Below, in pieces: positions 8,535 to 16,341 of a stretch of 43,947 bases of DNA (position 1 is its first letter; the number at the start of each line of letters is the position of its first letter). The translations under genes were made by a program, and so were the position numbers. The notes below the pieces were generated by a model. It made no database searches. It worked only from the letters and a program-made list of their open reading frames with translations, and was not told where the DNA came from. The stretch comes from an uncultured Lachnospiraceae bacterium (lineage in GTDB: Bacteria; Bacillota; Clostridia; Lachnospirales; Lachnospiraceae). The DNA lies in contig CAJTLU010000020.1 in NCBI GenBank assembly GCA_910577175.1, forward strand, positions 1 through 43,947, in the 5' to 3' direction.

Positions 8535-10745
8535 ATGAATGTGGGCGGAAGGTTTTATACATACAAAAAAAATGAAGGGACTGGATATGATGAAAACCTG
8601 AGAAATTGTATTGAAACGACATGTCAGTATTGCATTGAGAACGCTGATAAATCTAGTGAAGAAAAAATAAATAAACCTATAATGCTATTGGGCAAAATCC
8701 AAAGTGGAAAAACTAGGGCATATACAGGGATTATAGCGTTAGCATTTGATAATGACTTTGATATGGTGTTTATATTGTCAAAAAATAGTAGGCCATTGAT
8801 TAACCAGACTGTTTCACGAATGAAAAAAGAGTTTAAGGATTTTATAAGTAGTTATGAAGTAGTAGTGTCAGATATTATGAAGTCCAATATAAGAATCAGT
8901 GGTTATCAGCTAGAACAGAAAAATATAATTGTTGCGAAAAAGGAGAAAAACAATATAAATCGACTAATTGATTTCATTAATAAATACTCAATTGGTGAAA
9001 AAAAGAAGTGTCTCATAATTGATGATGAAGCAGATACTACAGGTATTGGCTACAGTAAGGTGAAAGGTGAGGATGTATATACTTTACGAATGGTTTCTTC
9101 AAAAGTGAATGAAATGAGAGGAACTTTGGATGGATGTGTTTTTGTGGAGGTAACTGCGACACCTTATGCATTATATTTACAGCCGGAATTTGAAGAGTGC
9201 GAAGAAATTCATCCTATAAAACCATTGAATACAGTATTGGTTCCTTGGGGGAAAGATTACATTGGAGGGGATTATTATTTTATAAAAAGTAAAGACGTAT
9301 CACATCCTGCGTCAATGTTATTTGAACCGGTTGGGGTGAAGGAGCATGAAATTGTTTCCGATCAGAAACGAAAAGGAAAGAAGTCTAAAATTGAAGATAA
9401 AAGAGTATTTAGATTTGATGAGATTTTGATAAATCAGGGGAAATTACCAGTATTCAAAAGGGGAATTATCAATTTTTTGGTAGGAGTAATTGTTTTAAAA
9501 TATAGAGAAGTGCGTAATACACACTATGCATATGTAATACACACAGCAACGCAAAAAGGTTCTCATTTCAACTTGCAAAATATTACAGATATATTTTTAG
9601 AGCAAATACGGAATAGAGGTGAAATTGAGGAAACTATTGTTGAGAAAATGTTATTGCGGTCATACGAGAATATTAGAAGATCTGTGATAGCATATGGTAT
9701 GGAAATGCCTTCCTATGAATATGTGAAAAAACAATTTTACTATGTTATAGATAAGGGATACTATAGCGTTGATGTTGTAAATAGTGATAATGATGTTGAT
9801 GCCTTATTGGATGAGGAAAGCGGAGAATTGAGACTCCCGACACCATTTTCGATTTTTGTAGGTGGTCAGGCTCTTGATAGAGGTGTTACAATTCCAAACA
9901 TGATTGGGTTCTACTACGGGAGAAACCCTAAAACTATGCAACAAGATACAGTTTTACAACATTCCAGAATGTTTGGATATAGAAAGCACTTGTTGCCAGT
10001 TACAAGATTTTATACAACAGAGAGAATTCATAGTAATATGGAAAAGATTACAGAAATTGATATTGCTCTTAGAGAAGATATAAAAAACGGCAAGCAAGGA
10101 AGTGGAGTTTATTTCATAACTAGAAAAGAACAAGATAGTAAGTTTGGGGATGGTTATATCAAACCATGTTCACCTGATAAAATACGTATTTCAGATGTTA
10201 TTTTCTTACGAGGATATAAACGATTGTTGCCTGTAGGTTTTTCACCTGTGTGTAAAACAAGTTACGATAAGGTGACTAAGAATATTGAAAGATTGTTAAG
10301 TGAATCGCATAAATTAGATGAAAATACATATTCATTTACTCTTAGGCAAGCAGAGGATATGTTATCATATGCGTATGCAACATTTGTTGAAGATGAAGAG
10401 ACATATAGATTCGTAACATTGGATGAAATGCATACTTTGTTAAGATACTTTGTGAAGAATGATAAGGCTTTTTGTACGGTTTATAGAAATTTAGATACTG
10501 GTAAATATAAAGGAGAAGAGTTAATCCTGCAAGATTCACCAGATACAGGGCAATCCCATTTTAAAAGGGCAAAAGAATTAGCTGTAGATGTTCCCTGCCT
10601 TATGTTATTCCAAGAAAAGGGCACAAATACGGGATGGAATGAAAGAGCTTTTTGGTGGCCTGTATTGGTAGCACCGAAAAATGTGCCAAAAACAATTTAT
10701 GCCTCGAAAATAATAGGCGAAAAGGTTGTAGTATCCAATGACTAA
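8535..10745 (+). CDS. Z1-domain protein with SF2 helicase-like ATPase (defence-type)
   Basis: 736 residues. I choose ATG 8535 because AGGAGG stands just before it; an upstream TTG at 8451 lacks a site. The N-terminal part has a Walker A-like GKIQSGKT near residue 52 and a Walker B-like LIIDDEAD near 161, followed by EVTATPYALYLQP, the arrangement of a divergent superfamily 2 ATPase. Near residues 446-482 come ALDRGVTIPN and QHSRMFGYR, hallmarks of the Z1 domain. This family is known from restriction-like operons with MORC-type ATPases, nucleases and DNA methylases. Here none of those remains, but the next gene's start overlaps its stop. The DNA is very AT-rich against its neighbours, pointing to acquisition. 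Family call is confident; function in isolation is unknown. Confidence 0.82.
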   Translation: MNVGGRFYTYKKNEGTGYDENLRNCIETTCQYCIENADKSSEEKINKPIMLLGKIQSGKTRAYTGIIALAFDNDFDMVFILSKNSRPLINQTVSRMKKEFKDFISSYEVVVSDIMKSNIRISGYQLEQKNIIVAKKEKNNINRLIDFINKYSIGEKKKCLIIDDEADTTGIGYSKVKGEDVYTLRMVSSKVNEMRGTLDGCVFVEVTATPYALYLQPEFEECEEIHPIKPLNTVLVPWGKDYIGGDYYFIKSKDVSHPASMLFEPVGVKEHEIVSDQKRKGKKSKIEDKRVFRFDEILINQGKLPVFKRGIINFLVGVIVLKYREVRNTHYAYVIHTATQKGSHFNLQNITDIFLEQIRNRGEIEETIVEKMLLRSYENIRRSVIAYGMEMPSYEYVKKQFYYVIDKGYYSVDVVNSDNDVDALLDEESGELRLPTPFSIFVGGQALDRGVTIPNMIGFYYGRNPKTMQQDTVLQHSRMFGYRKHLLPVTRFYTTERIHSNMEKITEIDIALREDIKNGKQGSGVYFITRKEQDSKFGDGYIKPCSPDKIRISDVIFLRGYKRLLPVGFSPVCKTSYDKVTKNIERLLSESHKLDENTYSFTLRQAEDMLSYAYATFVEDEETYRFVTLDEMHTLLRYFVKNDKAFCTVYRNLDTGKYKGEELILQDSPDTGQSHFKRAKELAVDVPCLMLFQEKGTNTGWNERAFWWPVLVAPKNVPKTIYASKIIGEKVVVSND

Positions 10746-10818
10746 GTCGGAAAGGGATATCATTCAGCTAAACAGAGACGGGGGTGCGGATAATTTCTTG
10801 GACTGGCTAAGCTGCTAA
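10738..10818 (+). pseudogene. First 26 codons of a lost gene coupled to the Z1 gene
   Basis: ATG 10738 overlaps the Z1 stop (ATGACTAA), the usual layout of coupled operon genes. It reads MTKSERDIIQLNRDGG and on to a stop at 10816-10818, where IS3-type transposase sequence on the other strand takes over. It looks like the head of a second operon gene cut off by an insertion and deletion. I cannot name the family from so few residues. Confidence 0.5.
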
Positions 10819-10890
10819 CCTAGGACTTCGTCTGTACTCCATAGGACTCATATATCCTAATGATTTTTTGTTTTGGCTTATTATACCACA
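10807..10890 (-). mobile_element. IS3-family transposase C-terminal remnant
   Basis: Read on the minus strand the segment gives SQNKKSLGYMSPMEYRRS and then a stop at 10807. The pattern LGYxSPxEYR is the C-terminus of IS3-family integrase-type transposases (OrfB). Nothing upstream in that frame continues the protein, so only the tail is left. It marks the right boundary of the Z1 locus. Between it and 11075 I see only AT-rich sequence with no gene. Confidence 0.6.
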
Positions 10891-11075
10891 CAAGATAATT
10901 ATTTAATATATCTATAAAATCTGAGATGTTTATGCCTGTCAGTTGGTGTTATAAAACATTTCAGATGACATATAATAAGTTTTACAAATCAATTTTATAA
11001 AAATAGATATGGTCTATGGTCGTTTGGTAGAATAAAGTCACCACAACAAAATCTACTAAAGGAGGCACAAAGACC

Positions 11076-11222
11076 ATGTCTGATAATATTATACAACGAA
11101 ATGAGGAGCTGATAAAGCACAATCTCAAGGCTCTTGACACTATTGATGCAATGAATTTATATGAGAAATATGAATTTGAAGAATGCAAGGTAATTTGTAT
11201 GGTTTGCACAGATAATGTATAA
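11076..11222 (+). CDS. Short ORF, possibly a fusion of IS256-like transposase start with another gene tail
   Basis: 48 codons with a very good ribosome site (AAAGGAGG) ahead of ATG 11076. The first 18 residues (MSDNIIQRNEELIKHNLK) recall the start of clostridial IS256-type transposases. The following residues (MNLYEKYEFEEC) recall the end of a GNAT acetyltransferase. The simplest reading is a chimera across a deletion joint rather than a working gene. Both resemblances are from memory and weak. The stretch 11223-11329 holds only the leader of the next gene, with a TATAAT at 11288. Confidence 0.35.
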   Translation: MSDNIIQRNEELIKHNLKALDTIDAMNLYEKYEFEECKVICMVCTDNV

Positions 11223-11329
11223 ATTTCAGTCTGTGTGGCATTTTCTATGCCCTATATTTTGTTCTGGTAAACGGAGAATCGAAGTGTTATAATAAAATCT
11301 ATAAAACAGAATTTTAAGAGGAACTATAT

Positions 11330-11830
11330 ATGCATAGATGGTCTAAAATGCGAAATAAATTAGAAAATGAATATCTTGCTTATTCCTTGAGAGGACATAT
11401 TCAATACTTTGCTACGTCATACAGCAAATGTCCTGACCATGAGGGAAGGGCTGCAATTTTGCTTGACGGGAAAGAAATAGTATCTGGAAGCTACTATGAA
11501 CAGTGGAGTAAAGAGCATCTTTTGCCGCGCGATGAAAAACTTAAAGCCAGGTTGACAAGTGTATTTCCGTTTATGGACGATACGGCTGTTCAATATGGAC
11601 AATTTGACCAAAGCTGCTTTTATCATGCCTTTAATGAGTTTGATAATCAAAGCATAGAACAAAGTCTGGCAAGTGAAAATATGCTTGTTCGTATCTTTGC
11701 AATATTGGACAGGAGAATTGGAAAGAGAAGATTAGAAAGAATGAGCAGTATGATTGAAAAGGAACCGGAAGTGTTTCAGCTTTTTTATACTATAAGAACT
11801 AAATCAGAGGGAATATCGGGTCAGGGATAG
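11330..11830 (+). CDS. Hypothetical protein, SF0329-like
   Basis: 166 residues, start ATG 11330 with AAGAGGAA just before. It opens MHRWSKMRNKLE and continues with a pattern (RGHIQYFATSY, then ILLDGKEIVSG) that recalls the uncharacterised SF0329 family of small soluble bacterial proteins. No signal peptide, membrane segment or catalytic motif is evident. The C-terminal part is predicted helical (DRRIGKRRLERM). It stands alone: a hairpin follows at 11875-11914, and upstream is mobile-element debris. AT-rich, so probably acquired. Function unknown. Confidence 0.75.
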   Translation: MHRWSKMRNKLENEYLAYSLRGHIQYFATSYSKCPDHEGRAAILLDGKEIVSGSYYEQWSKEHLLPRDEKLKARLTSVFPFMDDTAVQYGQFDQSCFYHAFNEFDNQSIEQSLASENMLVRIFAILDRRIGKRRLERMSSMIEKEPEVFQLFYTIRTKSEGISGQG

Positions 11831-11874
11831 TGCAGAGGAATGCTCATTTCATTGTAGGCGATAGAATAAGAACA

Positions 11875-11914
11875 AGGAAGGCAATCAGTCCTCGCGGGAG
11901 CGCCTGATTTCCTT
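11875..11914 (+). terminator. Imperfect hairpin after the SF0329-like gene
   Basis: AATCAG (11883-11888) pairs with CTGATT within an outer AAGGAA/TTCCTT stem, and a GC-rich inner loop sits between them. A weak T-tract follows. It could end the 11330 transcript. Confidence 0.35.
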
Positions 11915-11940
11915 TGCTTTGTGTGTAGGGATTTTTTTAG

Positions 11941-12021
11941 TTTGTGAAGGAGTATGCTTATATCGAGGTACAGCTTTGGAGTGATGAGTATCTGAAGGAC
12001 TGCAAAGAAGCGTATCAATAA
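11941..12021 (+). pseudogene. C-terminal fragment of an unidentified gene
   Basis: An open frame with no start codon reads EYAYIEVQLWSDEYLKDC and ends at TAA 12019-12021. A stop lies immediately upstream at 11938. The composition looks like real protein, so this may be the tail of a deleted gene. I do not recognise it. Confidence 0.3.
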
Positions 12022-12022
12022 A

Positions 12023-12053
12023 AATATATCATGTAAAAGATATATCATGTAGG
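12023..12053 (+). repeat. Short direct repeat ATATATCATGTA, two copies
   Basis: ATATATCATGTA occurs twice about 17 bases apart (near 12026 and 12043), right before the ribosome site of the acetyltransferase at 12064. It may be a slippage duplication or a regulator half-site pair; nothing else supports either. Confidence 0.4.
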
Positions 12054-12063
12054 AGAGAAGAAA

Positions 12064-12582
12064 ATGCTTTGTAACATAAGAAAATGGGAATTGTCGGACG
12101 CGGCAGATTTGGCAGCAGCGCTTTCGAATAAAAAGGTGCAGAATAACCTGCGGGACGGATTGCCGTATCCTTATACGGAGGAGGATGGGAAAGAGTATAT
12201 CTCTGCGATGCTTTCTGCCAAGGAGGATGAGACCTTTGCGTTTGCTGTTGTGGCAGATGGAAAGGTGATTGGCAGTATCGGATGTTTTCGTCAGGGGAAT
12301 ATACACAGGCAGACTGCCGAACTGGGATATTACATTGCAGAGGAATATTGGGGCAGGGGTATTATGACAGAGGCTGTAATGCAGATTTGCCACTATGTTT
12401 TTGGCAGGAGCGATATTCTCCGTATTTATGCAGAGCCGTTTGCGCACAATGCTGCATCCTGCCGGGTACTTGAAAAAGCAGGCTTTCAATACGAAGGCAC
12501 CTTGAGAAGCAATGCGATAAAGAACGGTGAGGTTGTCGATATGAGGATGTATTCCCTGCTGAAAACGGAGGTTCTCTTTTAA
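12064..12582 (+). CDS. GNAT family N-acetyltransferase (RimJ/RimL-like)
   Basis: 172 residues, ATG 12064 after AGGAGAGAAG. The acetyl-CoA fold is visible: a strand with VADGKVIGSIGCF, then ELGYYIAEEYWGRGIMTEAV (the RGxG/A-type pyrophosphate loop appears as GRGIMTEA) and the C-terminal AEPFAHNAASCRVLEKAGF, the NxxSxxVLEKxGF signature of the RimJ/RimL branch. Such enzymes acetylate ribosomal protein N-termini, amino acids or antibiotics; the substrate cannot be read here. The nucleoside phosphorylase gene follows after 43 bases, possibly in the same transcript. Confidence 0.88.
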   Translation: MLCNIRKWELSDAADLAAALSNKKVQNNLRDGLPYPYTEEDGKEYISAMLSAKEDETFAFAVVADGKVIGSIGCFRQGNIHRQTAELGYYIAEEYWGRGIMTEAVMQICHYVFGRSDILRIYAEPFAHNAASCRVLEKAGFQYEGTLRSNAIKNGEVVDMRMYSLLKTEVLF

Positions 12583-12625
12583 AGATTATAAATGGCAATG
12601 CAGTATTGTGTAAGGAGGAAATAGC

Positions 12626-13386
12626 ATGGTAACAGAAGCGTTTGACAATCAATCCAATGCAATTATCAATCCGTGCCGCAAAGAGAATGCTCCGAGGGTA
12701 GATGCGTGTATTATGACATTTTCCTATAAGATTGAGGAATTTGTCCTGGCAAGCTACGAGTGTGAGGAGATTGCTTCCCTTTGGTCTGCCACAGGCAGGA
12801 CGCCGGTGTATGGCATCCGCTATAAAGGGAAAAGAGTTGCTTTTTTAAGACCTATGTGGGTGCGCCTGCGTGCGTCGGGACAGTAGAAGATACGCTCTCG
12901 GAATTAAAAACGGATAAGTATATTGTATTTGGCGGTGCCGGGTGCTTAAATAAGGAGATTGCGCATGGGAAGGTAATGGTGCCGACAGAGGCGTACCGCG
13001 ATGAAGGCACCTCCTATCATTATGCACCGGCTTCGGATTATGTCACTGTAAAAAATGCAGGGATTGTTGCCAGCTTTATGGAGGAAAACGGGATTCCCTA
13101 TGTAAAGGGAAAAACATGGACAACCGATGCCATTTACAGGGAAACTATGAATAATTTTGAAAAGCGCAAAGCGGACGGTTGTATTTCCGTGGAAATGGAA
13201 TGTGCTGCCCTGCAGGCAATGTGCGACTTCAGGGGGGTGAATCTGTATACCTTTTTTACGAGCGGCGACCTGCTTGATGCGCCGGAATGGGATACCAGAC
13301 GGAAGGAAAGACAGGAAAAAGGCACTCAGCATGACGTCGGGCATTTTGATATTGCGCTGGAGCTGGCGCGGTATGTTGCGGAATGA
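12626..13386 (+). pseudogene. Nucleoside phosphorylase, single-base frameshift
   Basis: A strong AAGGAGG precedes ATG 12626. The first 73 or so codons (to VAF) and the frame continuing from FKTYVGAPACVGTVEDTL to 13386 join into one about 253-residue uridine/purine nucleoside phosphorylase-like protein. They are separated by a T run at 12841-12846 that is one T short. The downstream part has the expected FGGAGCL phosphate-binding region and the substrate motif SVEMECAAL (the ExExA region contacting the ribose). Either the gene is inactivated, it switches by slippage at the T run, or the assembly missed one T. Family is clear; the exact nucleoside is not. Confidence 0.8.
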
Positions 13387-13417
13387 CAGATAGTGTCTCA
13401 CGAAGTCTGCCTGGAAG

Positions 13418-13447
13418 AAGGGGTTGCGCTTTGTGCGACAGCCCCTT
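13418..13447 (+). terminator. GC-rich hairpin between convergent genes
   Basis: AAGGGG at 13418-13423 pairs with CCCCTT ending at 13447, with TGCGC/GTGCG inside. It is one of several related hairpins in the window (22446, 31332) with the core GACAGCCCC. It lies between the phosphorylase and the convergent HxlR gene; the T-tract is weak. Confidence 0.5.
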
Positions 13448-13485
13448 GCCTTTGCGGTATATAGTATTCCGAAGGCTTCTATCTG

Positions 13486-13821
13486 CTACCTCAGAGAGGC
13501 TTTGTACTCCTCGCCCCAGTTCTGCATGGAATCGAGAATCGGCCGGAGGCTCTGTCCGAGCGCTGTTAAGGAATATTCGACCTTCGGTGGGACTTCCGCA
13601 TATACCTTCCGGCTGATAAGACCGCTTTCCTCCATAGTGCGCAGCTGGGCGGTCAGAACCTTTTGGGATACGCTGCCAATGGACTTCTTTAATTCTCCGA
13701 AACGCTTTGTGCCCGGCATTAAATCGCGCAGAATCAGCACCTTCCATTTATCTCCGATTAAGGTCAGAGTTGTTTCTACTGGACAGGCTGGCAGTTCCTT
13801 TCTGTCTTTTTGTTCGCTCAT
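13486..13821 (-). CDS. HxlR-family transcriptional regulator
   Basis: 111 residues. I start at ATG 13821 (MSEQKDRKEL), eight bases after GGAGG; longer versions have no site and run across the promoter. The HxlR signature is clear: CPVETTLTLIGDKWKVLILR with the early cysteine, LMPGTKRFGELKKSI, the recognition helix region SQKVLTAQLRTMEESGLI, and the wing VPPKVEYSLTALGQSL. These winged-helix dimers often sense electrophiles or redox change via the N-terminal cysteine. No target gene is adjacent in the same direction; a neat operator lies in its own promoter, which suggests self-control. Confidence 0.92.
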   Translation of the reverse strand: MSEQKDRKELPACPVETTLTLIGDKWKVLILRDLMPGTKRFGELKKSIGSVSQKVLTAQLRTMEESGLISRKVYAEVPPKVEYSLTALGQSLRPILDSMQNWGEEYKASLR

Positions 13822-13842
13822 ATTGCTTGCCTCCATTCTATC

Positions 13843-13896
13843 GTTTCCTATGGAAACTTTGTTTCCGATTATACCATACAGCCTGTTTTGCGTCAA
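13843..13896 (-). promoter_or_regulatory. hxlR-type promoter with alternating inverted-repeat operator
   Basis: On the minus strand TTGACG (13891-13896), a 17-base spacer and TATAAT (13868-13873) form a strong promoter. Just downstream, three hexamers alternate at 3-base spacing on the plus strand: GTTTCC (13843-13848), GGAAAC (13852-13857), GTTTCC (13861-13866). Each neighbouring pair is a perfect palindrome, a likely HxlR operator over the transcription start. Confidence 0.75.
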
Positions 13897-13987
13897 TGCT
13901 TCTGACCCTTGAGTTTCCTCAGTGGGAAGTGCTTGCATGACCTGCCTTGCTATGATATAATTTCGGTTAAGGATAATCCTTGTTTTA

Positions 13988-14337
13988 CAGGCTGTATTGG
14001 GATAGAGGATTTTTTGTCATTCAGTAAGGCACAATGGGCGGACTTCGACTACAAGCTGTCAGACGGCGAATGTTTGCGGGAAGTGCAGGAGAGAACTATC
14101 TGCGCATTGAATTGTGTTTTAGAAGAGTACAAAGATAGGACGATTGCTGTGGGTTCACATGGGACTGCACTGAGTACGATTGTAAATTATTATGACAGGC
14201 GGTTCGGCTATCAGGAGTTTGAGAGGATTCGTGCGCTGATGCCGTGGATTGTCAGGTTTACATTTGACGGGAAAAGATGCGTGAATATGGAGCAGTATGA
14301 TTTGTTTTTGGGAAAATTTAATCCGCTCATTACTTAA
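13988..14337 (+). pseudogene. Histidine phosphatase family, N-terminus missing
   Basis: The open frame 13909-14337 contains the C-terminal two thirds of a phosphoglycerate-mutase-like phosphatase: FSKAQWADFDYKLSDGE, the helix SLREVQERT-like segment and GSHGTALSTIVNYYD with the second catalytic histidine. The N-terminal RHG motif with the phosphate-accepting histidine is absent, because the HxlR promoter region lies where it should be. I therefore call it a beheaded gene; family residues begin at about 13988. No ribosome site supports an internal start. Confidence 0.7.
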
Positions 14338-14770
14338 TCTCCAAACGACAATTAAGCTCATAAAGAGCCGTGCGGTTTGAATCCCATTTAAGTTTCCTGG
14401 TTGCTTCATCATAAGGCAGCCAAACACATTCGGTATGTTCGTGGGACAATTTTATATCTTCTTTGCACTCAAAACCAAAGGTATACTCAGGTATTACATA
14501 GGTGTGATTACTCCAATGCTGCCGATGCTTTTCGGAAATAATCGTAGCAGGAATATAAGACAGGCTTACCAGCTCGATCCATTTATCTGACTGTATCCCG
14601 CCTTCTTCAAAGGTTTCTCTTTTTGCAGCTTCCAAAGGTGTTTCATCATCTTCGCCGCCTCCGGCTATAAATTGCCATTGGTCGAAATCGGCACGATGAA
14701 ACACACAATAAAAAGGAGAGCCATCCATGATTCGATATGGTATTGCAAGTATTTGAAATGCTGCTCTCAT
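14330..14770 (-). CDS. NUDIX hydrolase
   Basis: 146 residues from ATG 14770, seven bases after GGAAGT. The start shares one base with the stop of the upstream gene (TAATG), so translation is coupled. The NUDIX box is complete: GGGEDDETPLEAAKRETFEE followed by GG, fitting Gx5Ex7REUXEExGU. Such enzymes cleave nucleoside diphosphate derivatives and clean up damaged nucleotides. The N-terminal IPYRIMDGSPFYCVFHRAD and the mention of WQFIAGG match the dATP/dinucleoside branch in style. Its stop overlaps the phosphatase remnant by eight bases on the other strand. Confidence 0.9.
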   Translation of the reverse strand: MRAAFQILAIPYRIMDGSPFYCVFHRADFDQWQFIAGGGEDDETPLEAAKRETFEEGGIQSDKWIELVSLSYIPATIISEKHRQHWSNHTYVIPEYTFGFECKEDIKLSHEHTECVWLPYDEATRKLKWDSNRTALYELNCRLEIK

Positions 14771-15882
14771 TAGTACTTCCTTTCTTTGGACGCGATAATA
14801 TCGCATCTTAACTCTATCACTCTTTTGATAACTGCCATATCTTCATCGCCTGGATTTTTCCATCTGAACGCGATTGCGCCGCCGCCGCACACGCGTTGCT
14901 TTTTGTCGAGCACCGTCACAAACATTCCCAGATGCGTGGTCGAGCAGGCGGTGCACCGTAAGATATGCCGCAAAATATTCTTCTGAAAATCGGGCGATTC
15001 CTGAGCGAGCCTGTCGTTAATAAGTGCCGGATCGTCCCAATGATATGTGCCCATTATCCGGATATCGAGAGCTAGTTCACCCAGATTCCACTCCGAGCCT
15101 ATGCACATCACCTGCGAACCCTTGTATTTGTAGTCGACTTTCCAAAAGGTGCTGACGGCGGGTTTCACCTTCTGAGAAATTGCAAAATCGTGTAATTCGT
15201 AGGCTTGCTTTTTCTGATTTGCGGTAAGCGGGCGGAAATAATCCTCGTATGTAGGCTTGTGCCTGCCGTTCAGATTGCGAAAATCTAATGTGCGAAAGGC
15301 AAAAAAGTCAAATCCGCTGCTTGTTTTGGCCAGGCTTGACAGGGCGCACATAGCAGGGAACATTGCGGGGTATTCTTTGGAAGTGACCTCGTTTTCGCGC
15401 ACTGTAATCCCCATACGGGCCATTGCCTTGAACATATCGGCAACACAAATGTTGCGGACAGAGCCTTTCAAGGTTTTGTCATATTTGGCTAAAGCCTCAC
15501 TTGAAAAAACAAGTGTATCTCCGGCTGCCTCGCCATGCGTGCCGAGCTTGTAAAGCAGTTCGATGTAATTACTGATGGCGTTCCTTGTCCGGGCGATGAT
15601 ATTTTTGGCTTTTGAGGGATATTTTTGCTTTAATCCGTTGATTTTGCGCCCTTTACAAAAGTCCTCAAGAAGCATAACGGGTAGATGATATTCGCCGGGG
15701 TTGTCATACATATCGGCAAGCATAGCCATTACAAACCCGTGAAATGCCGCACAGGAGGCACGCATATCAGAATCCGCGATATCCGCCAGGGATTTTTCCA
15801 AGGGAATTATGCCGCGGGCAGTGAAATAAATCAGGCTGTGGACGGCTGAGGGGAATGCGTCCTGGTCGATATCAAAATTCAT
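14770..15882 (-). CDS. Uncharacterised 370-residue protein coupled to the NUDIX gene
   Basis: ATG 15882 follows GAGGAAGTGAC. I do not recognise the family. Visible are a helical N-terminal half without membrane segments (YFTARGIIPLEKSLADI; YPSKAKNIIARTRNAISNYI), a central patch FDFFAFRTLDFRNLNGRH, and a C-terminal part with HILRCTACSTTHLGMFV and VCGGGAIAFRWK. The two close cysteines plus histidine could bind metal, but this is not a standard finger. It has its own strong promoter and is translated together with the NUDIX hydrolase, so a nucleotide-related role is possible but not shown. Confidence 0.8.
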   Translation of the reverse strand: MNFDIDQDAFPSAVHSLIYFTARGIIPLEKSLADIADSDMRASCAAFHGFVMAMLADMYDNPGEYHLPVMLLEDFCKGRKINGLKQKYPSKAKNIIARTRNAISNYIELLYKLGTHGEAAGDTLVFSSEALAKYDKTLKGSVRNICVADMFKAMARMGITVRENEVTSKEYPAMFPAMCALSSLAKTSSGFDFFAFRTLDFRNLNGRHKPTYEDYFRPLTANQKKQAYELHDFAISQKVKPAVSTFWKVDYKYKGSQVMCIGSEWNLGELALDIRIMGTYHWDDPALINDRLAQESPDFQKNILRHILRCTACSTTHLGMFVTVLDKKQRVCGGGAIAFRWKNPGDEDMAVIKRVIELRCDIIASKERKY

Positions 15883-15913
15883 TTTGTCACTTCCTCTGAA
15901 ATAATCTGGCTAT

Positions 15914-15942
15914 ATTTTACCGCAAAGCAAGGGGGAAGTCAA
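15914..15942 (-). promoter_or_regulatory. Promoter of the unknown-protein/NUDIX operon
   Basis: Minus strand TTGACT (15937-15942), 17-base spacer, TAAAAT (15914-15919), about 30 bases before ATG 15882. Confidence 0.7.
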
Positions 15943-16019
15943 ATCCTTAAGCAAGCTGAGTTTTCGCATTTTGCGTCCTCCCCCGGCGACAACGAGGATG
16001 GGAAAAGCCTGACAACAAA

Positions 16020-16091
16020 ATGGATGATTTTCAACCACTGACCGAAGAACAGATGGAACAGTTATCATTACCAGAAGAGTGGATGAAGTAA
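16020..16091 (+). pseudogene. Short tail of a mobile-element gene
   Basis: A 23-codon frame, MDDFQPLTEEQMEQLSLPEE and on to a stop at about 16091, lies directly upstream of the TnpW-like gene. It reads like the C-terminal end of a conjugative-transposon cargo protein. No ribosome site is present. Low certainty. Confidence 0.35.
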
Positions 16092-16132
16092 GAATTCCTT
16101 ATCGGGCATTAACACAAAAGGAGAGCAAACGA

Positions 16133-16297
16133 ATGGAGAATAGAAAAGCAAACACATTGGTAGCACTCAGGAAGATGATAGGTGGCACAATGTATTGTGT
16201 GAGAGTGCATTTCAATGAGGATGCAAAGGAAACCATGAAGGATAAAATAAAGAGGATGCTGGAGAATGATGTTAAGGCATCGCAACACACCGCATAG
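16133..16297 (+). CDS. TnpW-like transposon-encoded small protein
   Basis: 54 residues, ATG 16133 after AAAAGGAGAGC. The sequence NRKANTLVALRKMIGG, then YCVRVHFNEDAKETMKDKIK, matches the pattern of the small TnpW-type proteins carried by clostridial integrative elements (IGGTxYxVxVHF...ETxxDKIKR). Their function is not established. No recombinase, relaxase or attachment site is nearby, so it is a leftover of a lost element. It marks this island as built from mobile DNA. Confidence 0.65.
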   Translation: MENRKANTLVALRKMIGGTMYCVRVHFNEDAKETMKDKIKRMLENDVKASQHTA

Positions 16298-16341
16298 GTC
16301 AAAAAGCATGTAGAAAAATAGTATATATCATGATATAATTG

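Noticed and set aside
11821..12489. 222-codon open frame on the minus strand
   Set aside because: Opposite the acetyltransferase and its leader; no family features.
13256..13747. 163-codon minus-strand frame across phosphorylase and HxlR genes
   Set aside because: Overlaps two well-supported genes; residues look like frame-shifted coding DNA.
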